In this document: positions 43,315 through 51,697 of the stretch, in pieces
How positions within the stretch are numbered: the first letter of the stretch is position 1
Layout of the letters: every line of letters begins with the position of its first letter
Source of the DNA: Fluviicola sp.
GTDB lineage: Bacteria > Bacteroidota > Bacteroidia > Flavobacteriales_D > Crocinitomicaceae
Direction of reading: 5' to 3'
Length of the DNA stretch: 64,000 bases
Assembly (NCBI RefSeq): GCF_039596395.1
Contig: NZ_JBCNJT010000002.1
Coordinates: 496,001-560,000 of the forward strand
Program-made: the position numbers and the translations under genes
Notes under the pieces: model-generated
What the model was told of the DNA's origin: nothing
What the model saw: only the letters and a program-made list of their open reading frames with translations
The model's database searches: none

Positions 43315-44043
43315 TTATTCTGCGATGAAAATGAAATTTTGCGTGTGGTGTTTCGAAGAATCAAAGGGAACGATCCGGTTGTTTTCTCCCACGAAAATAG
43401 AATAACTGAAGGATTGCAGGTACTCGAAACACTTCGAGCGGTTTTCATTGTCCCACAATTCTGCGTAGATAATCGGCTTATTGGATGTAATAATTCTGTT
43501 TGCTCCTTTGAGTGCGAAGTATTCAAAGTTCTCGACATCGATCTTGATAGCCTGGATCGCTTGTCCGTTCAGCACGTTATCCAGTTTGTCCAGGCGCACG
43601 TCTACTTCTTTTCCTTCGTTCCATTCGGTAATGCTTTCGTGCTTGATGTGGCTCAATCCCTGCATGATCGTTTGACCGTTTACAGGCAATACCATTTTCG
43701 CAATTCCGGGTTCGTCGCCCAAAGCAATTTCATGGATTTTCGTTCTTTTCAGCTTGAATTTTGCGATAATGCGTTTCAAAACGCTCACATTTGCCGGCAT
43801 CGGCTCAAAAGCATGAATGGTTGTATTGGGCAGTGTATTTGCCAGGTGTACGGTCATGATTCCCAAATTCGCACCGATATCCAACACGTCTCCTTTCCCG
43901 TCTTTCAACAAGGACAGGAAGGTGAAAAAGTCATTTTCCTTTTTGTCTGAACGAAGTGTGCGGATTTTATACAGCGCAAAGACATACAGATAGGTATTCA
44001 AACCCAACAGCTTCTGTAAAATATATTTAACGCTATTCTTCAT
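43315..44043 (-). CDS. FkbM family methyltransferase
   Basis: A 242-residue SAM-dependent methyltransferase. The motif DVLDIGANLGIMTVHLA (about 51-67) is the SAM-binding loop. HAFEPMPANVSVLKR, with the acidic E that contacts the ribose, and AIKIDVENFEYFALKG are the FkbM hallmarks. FkbM enzymes make O-methyl groups, in envelope clusters usually on sugars. I took the ATG at 44043; a GTG two codons upstream is also in frame. First gene of fkbM-flippase-galE, all minus strand. Confidence 0.88.
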   Translation of the reverse strand: MKNSVKYILQKLLGLNTYLYVFALYKIRTLRSDKKENDFFTFLSLLKDGKGDVLDIGANLGIMTVHLANTLPNTTIHAFEPMPANVSVLKRIIAKFKLKRTKIHEIALGDEPGIAKMVLPVNGQTIMQGLSHIKHESITEWNEGKEVDVRLDKLDNVLNGQAIQAIKIDVENFEYFALKGANRIITSNKPIIYAELWDNENRSKCFEYLQSFSYSIFVGENNRIVPFDSSKHHTQNFIFIAE

Positions 44044-44179
44044 TTCCACTAAGATGCCGCGAAGTTAGGAAAAGTTGGAAAGAAGCCCGCTGTTTATTCC
44101 AACTATTTTGGATATGAAACCGATAAATGCCGATCCGGAATCAATTTTAAACGGGTGAAAGAGTCATTCTTACGACCAA

Positions 44180-44824
44180 TCAATTGCCGGAGCACTTCCT
44201 GGAATAGGGTTTCCCTCCGAATGAAATCGTTTCCTGCCCGGACTCAAAAGAGAGCGTCACTTCTTCCCCTTCCTGCTCCAGGTAAAACAGAATCCGTCCG
44301 TATTGTTTATCCAGGAAACCTTCTGCCCGTTCCGGTATTTCTTCCGAACCGCGCGGAATGACTAACTGGAACTGAAAATTACTTTTCGGAACAATTTGAA
44401 TGTAGGTTCCATCCCTTCCATCCCACTGTCCGAGAAGTTTGTCGGTAAAATCGTGATTGGTAAGCGTCTCGTAGACATCTGTAAATGACTGGCCTAATGC
44501 CTGGTAATTCAGAACGAGGGAATCTTTCGTGTATTTTATGATCCGATAATCCGTTTTCTGCACCTTGCCACTCTTTTTCGAGCGAATTTCCACGTATAAA
44601 TGATCGCCTTTCGTCCACCACTTTTCACCGGTAAAGCCATCATAATTCAGGAGTTTCAGTTCTCCGCCGTGGCGAAATTCAAACCCGTCGTAACCACCCA
44701 TTTTGTTGTCAACCAGCCAGATTTTGTAGCACAATGAGCTTTCTAAAAACTCACCGGAATTGCTTTGGGCATTTCCTGAAAGTGTAAAAAAGAAGCTGAA
44801 AATGAGCAGGAATTGAATCTTCAT
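44180..44824 (-). CDS. Secreted protein of unknown function, possibly lipocalin-like
   Basis: A 214-residue protein with a signal peptide (ends SGNAQ, residue 19). Segments such as GEKWWTKGDHLYVEIRSKKSGK, KLLGQWDGRDGTYIQIVPKS and KPYSRKCSGN look like beta strands of a calycin or lipocalin-like barrel, but this is only an impression. Two Cys (about 32 and 212) could form a disulfide. Single gene with a TACATTTG element 20 bp upstream. Confidence 0.7.
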   Translation of the reverse strand: MKIQFLLIFSFFFTLSGNAQSNSGEFLESSLCYKIWLVDNKMGGYDGFEFRHGGELKLLNYDGFTGEKWWTKGDHLYVEIRSKKSGKVQKTDYRIIKYTKDSLVLNYQALGQSFTDVYETLTNHDFTDKLLGQWDGRDGTYIQIVPKSNFQFQLVIPRGSEEIPERAEGFLDKQYGRILFYLEQEGEEVTLSFESGQETISFGGKPYSRKCSGN

Positions 44825-44843
44825 TAAAATCGGTTTAAGCCTT

Positions 44844-44851
44844 CAAATGTA
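44844..44851 (-). promoter_or_regulatory. -7 element of gene 44180-44824
   Basis: TACATTTG on the minus strand, full match to TAnnTTTG, 19 bp before the ATG; leader of about 15 nt. No good -33. Confidence 0.4.
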
Positions 44852-44978
44852 ATCATCCATTTCCTCGAACTTATTTTCTTAGCAATATTTAGGAATCAAC
44901 CACCTGAATGAACATCCAGGGCGAATTATTCCAATGCACCGAATCCCCATTTAACAGATAGTTTGTACCTTCGACGCA

Positions 44979-46103
44979 ATGCGCATCGGAATCAATACCC
45001 GTTTTTTGCTTTCTTCCAAAATGGAAGGTTTCGGCTGGTACACGTATGAAGTGGTGAAACGCCTGGTGGAAAATCACCCGGAACACGAATTCATTTTCTT
45101 CTTTGACCGGCCTTTCGATGAAAAATTTGTTTTTGGCAAAAATGTAACACCGGTCGTTCTGTTTCCTCCAGCCCGGCATCCGATTCTTTTTGTGTGGTGG
45201 TTCGAATTTTCGATCAAACGGGCATTGAAGAAATACAACATCGATCTGTTCTATTCTCCCGACGGTTATTTGTCTTTGAAATCGCCGGTTCCGCAAGTCG
45301 GGGTTATTCACGATCTGAATTTCGAGCATTACCCGGAAGACATTCCGGCGAGTCCCTTGAAGTATTTACGCAAGTACTTCCCGAAATTTGCGAAAAAGGC
45401 TGCTCATATCCTGACGGTTTCCGATTATTCGAAACAGGATATCGCAAAAACTTACGGCATTTCTCCTTCTAAAATAACGGTGGCATGGAACGGTGCATCC
45501 GAAACCTTTGTGCCTTTGGATACGAATGAGATTACTGAAATCCGGGCTGAAAAAAGTTCAGGCAGGCCTTACTTTATTTTTGTAGGGGCAATACATCCGC
45601 GTAAGAACGTAGGGCGATTGATCGAAGCCTTCGGGAAATTTGCTGCGGTAAACCCCGATATTGACCTGATGATCGTAGGCAAAAGTTTGTGGGCCAATAA
45701 ACCTTCCTCCATTCCGGAAGTTTCCGACGCATTGAAAAAACGCATTTTGTTTTCGGGCCATGTTTCCCTGCAGGAATTGAATAAACTGATGGGAGCAGCA
45801 TTTGCGCTGGCATATATTCCCTACTTCGAAGGTTTTGGAATTCCGTTGGTGGAAGCCATGCGCTGCGGATTGCCGATCATTTCCGGGAATCTCACCTGTT
45901 TGCCCGAAGTTGCCGGGGAAGCTGCAATATACGTCAATCCGTTTGATACGGAGGAAGTTTCAAAAGCAATGATTTACCTGGCTTCAGACGAGCAAAAACA
46001 AGCGGAATTGTCTCAAAAAAGCCTGGAACGCTCCGCATTATTTTCCTGGAATTATACTGCCGAAACAACCTGGTACGTTATAGAAGATATACTGAGATTA
46101 TGA
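44979..46103 (+). CDS. Glycosyltransferase family 4 (GT-B fold)
   Basis: A 374-residue retaining glycosyltransferase. It begins MRIGINTRFLLSSKMEGFGWYTYE, with the Gly-rich acceptor-side loop. VIHDLNFEHYP, LTVSDYSKQDIAKTYG and FVGAIHPRKNVGRLIEAF are standard GT4 segments. The E-x7-E nucleotide-sugar motif is seen as YFEGFGIPLVEAMRCGLPIISG. It joins a sugar to a lipid- or polymer-linked acceptor on the cytoplasmic side. It overlaps the GH114-like gene by 4 bp (ATGA), so the two are produced together. The sugar is unknown. Confidence 0.9.
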   Translation: MRIGINTRFLLSSKMEGFGWYTYEVVKRLVENHPEHEFIFFFDRPFDEKFVFGKNVTPVVLFPPARHPILFVWWFEFSIKRALKKYNIDLFYSPDGYLSLKSPVPQVGVIHDLNFEHYPEDIPASPLKYLRKYFPKFAKKAAHILTVSDYSKQDIAKTYGISPSKITVAWNGASETFVPLDTNEITEIRAEKSSGRPYFIFVGAIHPRKNVGRLIEAFGKFAAVNPDIDLMIVGKSLWANKPSSIPEVSDALKKRILFSGHVSLQELNKLMGAAFALAYIPYFEGFGIPLVEAMRCGLPIISGNLTCLPEVAGEAAIYVNPFDTEEVSKAMIYLASDEQKQAELSQKSLERSALFSWNYTAETTWYVIEDILRL

Positions 46104-47041
46104 GAAAAGGAAGTTTGATTCTTCTGATTGCTTTATGCGGATTTTCGTGTAAGGAAAAGAAAACTGTGAAAGCCGGTGTAAAAATGCAGGATTTCATTAT
46201 TTCGATCAGTCAATATGCCCGTGCGCAGGACCCCGATTTTATCCTCATTCCCCAGAACGGGGAAGAAGTGCTTTTTACAGATACCGATCCTGAAAAAGGA
46301 TTGCGGTCCGATCTGATCCAGGCTATTAACGGCTATGGAGTTGAAGAACTTTTTTACAACGGCGATTCTTACGCTCCCGACGATTATCGGCTGAACATGC
46401 TTCGCCAGGCAAGTCCCGGAATAAAAATCATGGTGGCCGATTATCTGAGCAACGATGCCGACGCTACGAATGCTTTCCAGTTAGCTGATATGGATCAATT
46501 CATTGCCTTTCCACGCTATAATGTGAATTACGATTACAAATACATTCCTTCAACTGTCCACCACGAAAACGCAAACGATATCCAGACACTTTCACAGGCT
46601 CAAAATTACCTGTACCTGATCAGCACCGAAAGTTATGCGGAAAAAGCTTCTTTCCTGGATGCTATCCGGCAGTCCAATTTTGATGTCGTGATTATTGACG
46701 CTTTTTTCGGAGATGATCTATTGACTTTCGATGAAGTGGCCAGTTTGAAAACGAAACAAAACGGAGGAAAGCGCCTGGTGATTTCTTACATGAACATCGG
46801 TTCGGCAGAAAAATACCGGTACTACTGGAAAAAGAACTGGGGATTGCACCATCCGCTGTGGCTGAAGAAAAAATACGATGGCTACAAAGACGAGATCTGG
46901 GTAAAATTCTGGAAAGACGAGTGGCAGGAAATCATTTACGGGAATGACAATTCATATACCCAAAAATTATTGAATGCCGGTTTTGACGGGGCGTACCTGG
47001 ATAATATCGAAGGGTTTTATTTCTTGTATCACAAGGATTAA
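46100..47041 (+). CDS. Endo-alpha-1,4-polygalactosaminidase-like (GH114) lipoprotein
   Basis: A 313-residue lipoprotein (lipobox LCGFSC, Cys 17) with a TIM-barrel like GH114 and the N-terminal domain of PelA. NFDVVIIDAFFG, KRLVISYMNIGSAEKYRYYW, EIWVKFWKDEWQEIIYG and AGFDGAYLDNIEGF fit the family, the last carrying the conserved acidic strand end. GH114 enzymes cut alpha-1,4-linked galactosamine polymers. An older annotation for such proteins is 'cysteinyl-tRNA synthetase-related', which the sequence does not support. Coupled to the GT4 gene by a 4-bp overlap; it may trim or release the polymer made with it, which is inference. Confidence 0.8.
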   Translation: MRKGSLILLIALCGFSCKEKKTVKAGVKMQDFIISISQYARAQDPDFILIPQNGEEVLFTDTDPEKGLRSDLIQAINGYGVEELFYNGDSYAPDDYRLNMLRQASPGIKIMVADYLSNDADATNAFQLADMDQFIAFPRYNVNYDYKYIPSTVHHENANDIQTLSQAQNYLYLISTESYAEKASFLDAIRQSNFDVVIIDAFFGDDLLTFDEVASLKTKQNGGKRLVISYMNIGSAEKYRYYWKKNWGLHHPLWLKKKYDGYKDEIWVKFWKDEWQEIIYGNDNSYTQKLLNAGFDGAYLDNIEGFYFLYHKD

Positions 47042-47062
47042 CAATTGTATTCAACTAATAAC

Positions 47063-47093
47063 TTGCAGTAAAACAATTATTTACTTACATTTG
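47063..47093 (+). promoter_or_regulatory. Promoter of the NYN-domain gene
   Basis: TTG (47063-47065), a 20-nt spacer, TACATTTG (47086-47093), a full match. The start near 47099 gives a leader of about 90 nt that includes a hairpin CCTTTAG/CTAAAGG (47126-47143) with a TTTT loop. Confidence 0.6.
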
Positions 47094-47189
47094 TTAGTAT
47101 AATGTCCAATGAGCAGAATTTGTCACCTTTAGTTTTCTAAAGGATTAATAGCGATACCTGACTTTGGACTTTTTTTATAACCTAATTTT

Positions 47190-47902
47190 ATGAAAACTGC
47201 TATTCTGGTTGACGGTGGATTTTTTATCCGCCGATACAAATATATCAATGGCTTTGAATCAGATGATACTCCTGAAATAATGGCCAAAAATCTGGTTCTG
47301 TATTGTTTTAAACACATTCAAAAGGTTAACAATTACAGAAGCAAATATTCGCTAATTCCAACAGAATTGTATCGCATTTATTATTATGATGCAACCCCAT
47401 TTGACGGAGATTCACATAATCCAATCACTAATCGTCTATTTAATTTCAAAAAAACAGAACAATACAAATTTAGAAACGATCTATTCTCTGAATTAAAGAA
47501 ACAACGAAAAATTGCCCTTCGCCTGGGATTCTTAAAAAATAGTTCTAAAGAATGGGTAATTCGTCCGAAACATACAAAACCTTTATTAAATGGAAAAATG
47601 ACTATTTCCGAATTAACTGAAGATGATATCGAGTTTCCGCTGAAACAAAAAGCAGTAGATATGAAAATAGGTTTGGACATTGCTACTTTAGCATTTAAAG
47701 AACAAGTCGATCAAATTATACTTATTGCAGGAGATAGCGACTTCGTTCCTGCTGCTAAATTTGCGCGGCGAAAGGAGTAGATTTTATTCTTGATCCTATG
47801 CTGAATGCTATTGACCAAACCCTTCATGAGCATATTGATGGTCTTATGACGATTAAAAATATGTCCAGAAAAGAAATTTCCGAAAGTTCAGCCGCAGAAT
47901 AA
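47190..47902 (+). pseudogene. NYN/LabA-like domain protein, frameshifted near the end
   Basis: A PIN-like NYN-domain protein, a predicted RNA-binding nuclease fold. MKTAILVDGGFFIRRYKYI holds the first catalytic Asp (D8), QKAVDMKIGLDIATLA the second, and ILIAGDSDFVPAAKFARR the third. The frame stops at 47778-47780, after ...FARRKE. Adding one G in the AAAGGAG at 47771-47777 restores the expected RRKGVDFILDPML and 40 further residues to a stop at 47902. The truncated form would keep the catalytic core but lose the C-terminal helices. The gene is visibly more A+T-rich than its neighbours, which suggests transfer. Family proteins are often found in accessory or defence regions. Confidence 0.8.
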
Positions 47903-47911
47903 TTAAGTTTA

Positions 47912-49063
47912 TTAATTGTTCATTTTCTGCAAGACCTTCTTCTTCCTGCGTTCGAAATACGCCTCCAGCGTTCGCTTTGAAAGTACGCAAACCCCGATAA
48001 TCAGCGGAATGGACACCCCATAATAGAACAATGTTTCCAGGAACATGCCCGAACCGGCTACGAAGCCTTTCAGCAATTCGATGATCTGCGACAGGATCAG
48101 TAAGTGGAACATGTAAATACCGTAGGAAATTTCTCCCAGGTAAGAGAATACGCGGTTTTCAAGTGTAAACAAATTCTTTTCAACCACCGAAACACCGATA
48201 ATCAGGTACAGGAACAACGCATTCGGAACAATGGCCGAAACAATGGGTTGATCGAAGAAGAACTTCCAGATATCCGATTGTATATTCGCTCCGAAAACAA
48301 TGAAAACAAGGATCAGGGAATACAAACCGATCTGCGCCGGAAGGCTGTAAATCCAGGAAGTGTTGATCTGCTTTCCATAATGAAAAACCAGGTACGCTCC
48401 CAAACCACCGATTGCCATGGCTTCAAACTGGTGAATCCGGATCAGGTAGTTCAAAACTCCGGGCAAAGCCCAATATGTATTGATCGTGATCAAGATCAGT
48501 TTGAACGCAATAACACCCAAAAGCAACTTCAGGACATGTTTTTTCAACCACTTGAAAAGCGGTGCCCAAATAAGGTAAAAGACTTCCTCCACACCGATCG
48601 ACCAAAGCGGTTCCAATAAATTACTCCCGAAGAAATAATTGACCATTCCCGGAACGAAGAAGACAAAGTAATACCACGTTTCGCCAATGGTATAAGGCAT
48701 TTTATACGGAATATTGAACCATTCAATGAAATACGGCTGAATAATTGCGCCGATAATGACCATCAAAAAATACAAGGGCCAAATGCGGAAGATGCGTTTG
48801 ATATAGAATTGTTTGACAGAAATATCGTTCTTTGCTTCCCGTTCTTTCAGCAGGAGATAAGTAATTAAAAAACCGCTCAGGACAAAGAAGAAACTTACGG
48901 CGTGCGCTCCATTCTGAAACAACCCGAAGTCTTTTAAGTGGTTCTTCAGTCCGTGATCTTTCCGCAAAGATTCCGCATGATGCAAAACCACCAGGAATGC
49001 TGCAATAAAACGCAAGGTATTTAAACCTTTGAAATGAGAAATGGATTTGAAGTTCTGAATCAT
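47912..49063 (-). CDS. Acyltransferase 3 family membrane protein (OafA/YrhL-like)
   Basis: A 383-residue protein with about ten membrane segments. LNTLRFIAAFLVVLHHAESLR has the catalytic-type His at the first helix, and FFFVLSGFLITYLLLKERE with FYIKRIFRIWPLYFLMV (the conserved R-x-x-R-I-x-P) are hallmarks. Such proteins O-acetylate or acylate envelope sugars. The Lys/Arg-rich C-terminus (LEAYFERRKKKVLQKM) is cytoplasmic. It follows the two-gene LETM1-like unit by 28 bp. Its acceptor is not known; nearby polysaccharide genes suggest an envelope glycan. Confidence 0.88.
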   Translation of the reverse strand: MIQNFKSISHFKGLNTLRFIAAFLVVLHHAESLRKDHGLKNHLKDFGLFQNGAHAVSFFFVLSGFLITYLLLKEREAKNDISVKQFYIKRIFRIWPLYFLMVIIGAIIQPYFIEWFNIPYKMPYTIGETWYYFVFFVPGMVNYFFGSNLLEPLWSIGVEEVFYLIWAPLFKWLKKHVLKLLLGVIAFKLILITINTYWALPGVLNYLIRIHQFEAMAIGGLGAYLVFHYGKQINTSWIYSLPAQIGLYSLILVFIVFGANIQSDIWKFFFDQPIVSAIVPNALFLYLIIGVSVVEKNLFTLENRVFSYLGEISYGIYMFHLLILSQIIELLKGFVAGSGMFLETLFYYGVSIPLIIGVCVLSKRTLEAYFERRKKKVLQKMNN

Positions 49064-49091
49064 CGAAGGACAAAATTAACCGGATAATTCA

Positions 49092-49487
49092 TCACAGCAA
49101 TCCCAAAAAGTATCCTACAGCCGGTTCCGTTGTAAAATCATTGGCGCTCAGAAAGGGGTAAAAATCTTTTTTGCCGTCTGAAAGACCGCGAACAACCGGT
49201 TGCAAATAACGCTCATCTGTTTCTTCGGAAATATCCCATGTCCCGTTATAATTGCGCTTAATGGTTTCACCCACATACATAGCCGTATCAATAAGGACAT
49301 CTGCATCTTCTTCGGCGTCCACGTTCAGGTGTGTGAGCAATAACTCCACGTATTTAATCGATCCCAGCGAATAATCCAATTCATAGGAAACGGACGTTTT
49401 CACCAACTGGAAAAAATCCTCCAGGTTTTCTTCCAGGTTTTCCAATTCCATACGCAAGTTGTCGCGTTCTTCTTCTAATTCAGACAT
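49092..49487 (-). CDS. Small acidic coiled-coil protein of unknown function
   Basis: A 131-residue protein starting with a strongly charged helix (MSELEEERDNLRMELENLEE, predicted coiled coil about 2-30), then a mixed region with AEEDADVLIDTAMYVGE. No signal or membrane segment. It lies between the LETM1-like protein (17 bp) and an acyltransferase (28 bp), all on one strand, so it is likely to work with them. I do not recognise a family. Confidence 0.7.
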   Translation of the reverse strand: MSELEEERDNLRMELENLEENLEDFFQLVKTSVSYELDYSLGSIKYVELLLTHLNVDAEEDADVLIDTAMYVGETIKRNYNGTWDISEETDERYLQPVVRGLSDGKKDFYPFLSANDFTTEPAVGYFLGLL

Positions 49488-49504
49488 ATTCGGTTCTTTC
49501 GTAA

Positions 49505-50773
49505 TTATTCTTCCAGTTCGTTGTCCTTAAAGGCAGACGGAACCAGGTTGGGGATGATTTTCAAAACAATGGGCAACAACAATGCTCCGCCGGGCAATAA
49601 GAAAATTGCCAGTGCCGGCATGGATTTCGCGATATCCATAAACTGGGTTTTGACTTTTTCCTTCTCTTCTTTGCTGAGTTCTTCCGAAGCAGATTTGCGG
49701 ATCAGGAATACCAATTCCTTGCTCTGTTTGATTTCCTGCGCCAGTTTATCCTTATTTCTTCCAAGGATTTTGATCCAGCGTCTCGACACACTGTCGAGCA
49801 TTTGTTCCATGGAATTCGAATCATTCAGGTACGAAACTTTTTGGTTGTTTTCCAATAGGAACTGGTCCGTACAATAAATCGCTTCGTCCAAATCACGTTC
49901 CGAACAAGACATCCATTTTTTCAGCATGATCAGGGTTTCCAGGTCCGTCTCCCGCGAATTCTGGTTCATGTGCATCGTAAGCACCGAAAGATCCAGCAAA
50001 TAACGTTTGAAGTTCCAGGAATCTACCAGGTCGCAGGTAAGTTCATTCAAAGTAATCCCTTCCCTGAAGCGCAGTTTGGCCAATTCTTTCTCATCCGAAT
50101 CCAGGTCGGCCGATAGTAAAAAGGTATTGAACAGGTTCTTTTCGTGCTCCTGGATTTCCCCGTCCGAATAAGCGGAAATGGAGATAATACCAAGGGCCAA
50201 AAGTGCCAGTTTCTGGTAATCGAGCGTTTGTTTGCGTTTGTTCTTCAGGAAGTCCTCGAACAGGATTACGTCCAGATAAATGAAGGAGTTGTTGAAATAA
50301 CTCATCCACGATTTGGTATTCGTCAGATTTTTGGGAACATCGGTACGTTTTTCCAGGATGCGCTCAATTTTCTCCGAAGCACTTTCCTTCAGGAAAAAGG
50401 TCAGAACGGACGAAAGTGACTGAACGCGGTGTTTCTTATAGAAAATATTCAGATCGTTCAAAAATTCATCTGCCCGCAGCTTTGTTCTTCCCTGGATGTT
50501 CATATGTGTAAACAACAGGGATTCAAAAAGAAGAACGGTCAGCTGTTCATCGTGTGTCCATTTGGAGGTATCCAGGTTCTTTCCGAACAACAATTTGGAC
50601 GGGTAACCGAAGATTATTCCTGTTTGGGAAAGTGTGTAATGATTGAATTCTGCACGTGTCAGATCTGCCGGTTTCTTCAAGTCAACAGAAAGCTCACCTG
50701 CCTCTATCAACTGCAAGTATTTGGCAATCCATCCTTTAGAACCGGGAGCGAACATGGAAGCAAAGTTAAGCAT
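49505..50773 (-). CDS. LETM1-related protein (Bacteroidota type)
   Basis: A 422-residue protein without a signal peptide. The C-terminal region (about 365-422; SMPALAIFLLPGGALLLPIVLK, IPNLVPSAF) matches the LETM1-like segment of a Flavobacteriales family that has been linked by name to biofilm formation. Upstream there is an all-helical domain of about 200 residues, including ALGIISISAYSDGEIQEHEKN (about 191-211), like the helical acid-tolerance/TerB-type regions. Mitochondrial LETM1 is an ion/volume regulator, but the bacterial function is not established. First gene of a probable three-gene unit. Confidence 0.78.
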   Translation of the reverse strand: MLNFASMFAPGSKGWIAKYLQLIEAGELSVDLKKPADLTRAEFNHYTLSQTGIIFGYPSKLLFGKNLDTSKWTHDEQLTVLLFESLLFTHMNIQGRTKLRADEFLNDLNIFYKKHRVQSLSSVLTFFLKESASEKIERILEKRTDVPKNLTNTKSWMSYFNNSFIYLDVILFEDFLKNKRKQTLDYQKLALLALGIISISAYSDGEIQEHEKNLFNTFLLSADLDSDEKELAKLRFREGITLNELTCDLVDSWNFKRYLLDLSVLTMHMNQNSRETDLETLIMLKKWMSCSERDLDEAIYCTDQFLLENNQKVSYLNDSNSMEQMLDSVSRRWIKILGRNKDKLAQEIKQSKELVFLIRKSASEELSKEEKEKVKTQFMDIAKSMPALAIFLLPGGALLLPIVLKIIPNLVPSAFKDNELEE

Positions 50774-50808
50774 ATTTGAATAGGGACTGCTAAAATTTTC
50801 AAATAGTA

Positions 50809-50870
50809 TTGGTGTGTTTCAATCTTTCGGATTATATTTGTCTACTAATTCTATAGAATATATAGTTTTG
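50809..50870 (+). promoter_or_regulatory. Two tandem promoters before the peroxiredoxin gene
   Basis: First: TTG (50809-50811), 21-nt spacer, TATATTTG (50833-50840). Second: TTG (50838-50840, the last bases of the first -7 box), 22-nt spacer, TAGTTTTG (50863-50870). Both -7 boxes match the consensus. The leaders would be about 215 and 185 nt. Confidence 0.5.
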
Positions 50871-50927
50871 TTTCTTTAGAAGAAGATAATGATAACGATT
50901 TTCGGTTTCTCTTGAAATCTATTATTT

Positions 50928-50990
50928 GTTCAAACGTTCAAAAAGTTCCGATGTTCAAAATTGAACTTTTTAACCTTTGAACTTTTGAAC
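50928..50990. repeat. GTTCAAA-type imperfect palindrome in the peroxiredoxin leader
   Basis: The left arm (50928-50948, GTTCAAACGTTCAAAAAGTTC) pairs with the right arm (50963-50982) with one bulge. It resembles the intergenic repeats at 6853-6960 and 35273-35361. In the leader it could act as an mRNA-stabilising stem or a weak terminator. Confidence 0.6.
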
Positions 50991-51061
50991 CAAGGTAATC
51001 GATAGGGAAGATAAGATTATACAGCTTACGGAATTTTTAAGTAATACAAATAACAAAGATT

Positions 51062-51697
51062 ATGGCACTAAGACTCGGCGACACAGCACCAAACTTTACA
51101 GCAAACACTAGTAACGGAACGATTGATTTCCATGAATTCCTGGGAGATTCCTGGGGAATTTTGTTCTCGCATCCGGCGGATTTTACACCGGTTTGTACCA
51201 CAGAATTAGGGAAAACGGCCAAATTAACCAACGAGTTTATCGCCCGGAATACCAAAGTTCTGGCCCTTTCGGTAGACGGAGTTGATTCACACCACGAATG
51301 GATCAAGGACATCAATGAAACACAGGATACACAGGTCAACTTTCCGATTATTGCAGACGAAGACCGCAGTATTGCAGAGTTATACGACATGATCCACCCG
51401 AACGCTTCAGCAACTTTGACGGTTCGTTCATTGTTCATCATTGCCCCTGATAAAACGATCAAGTTAATGATTACCTATCCGGCATCTACCGGAAGAAACT
51501 TCCAGGAGATTTTACGGGTACTGGATTCCTTGCAATTGACGGCTAATTACAGCGTTGCCACTCCGGCAGACTGGAAACACGGGGAAGATGTAGTAGTAGT
51601 TCCGGCAATTAAAACAGAAGATATCCCGGCAAAATTCCCGAAAGGGTTCAAAGAGGTGAAACCTTATTTGCGTTTAACTCCTCAACCGAATATCTGA
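51062..51697 (+). CDS. 1-Cys peroxiredoxin (Prx6 type)
   Basis: A 211-residue thiol peroxidase. The active site PADFTPVC has Thr42 and the peroxidatic Cys45. No other Cys is present in the protein, so it is the 1-Cys type and needs an external thiol as resolving partner. The C-terminal extension (about 150-211; ANYSVATPADWKHGEDVVVVP, PKGFKEVKPYLR) is the Prx6 dimer arm. It reduces H2O2 and organic peroxides in the cytoplasm. The stop overlaps the ATG of a DUF4395 membrane protein by one base. Confidence 0.93.
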   Translation: MALRLGDTAPNFTANTSNGTIDFHEFLGDSWGILFSHPADFTPVCTTELGKTAKLTNEFIARNTKVLALSVDGVDSHHEWIKDINETQDTQVNFPIIADEDRSIAELYDMIHPNASATLTVRSLFIIAPDKTIKLMITYPASTGRNFQEILRVLDSLQLTANYSVATPADWKHGEDVVVVPAIKTEDIPAKFPKGFKEVKPYLRLTPQPNI

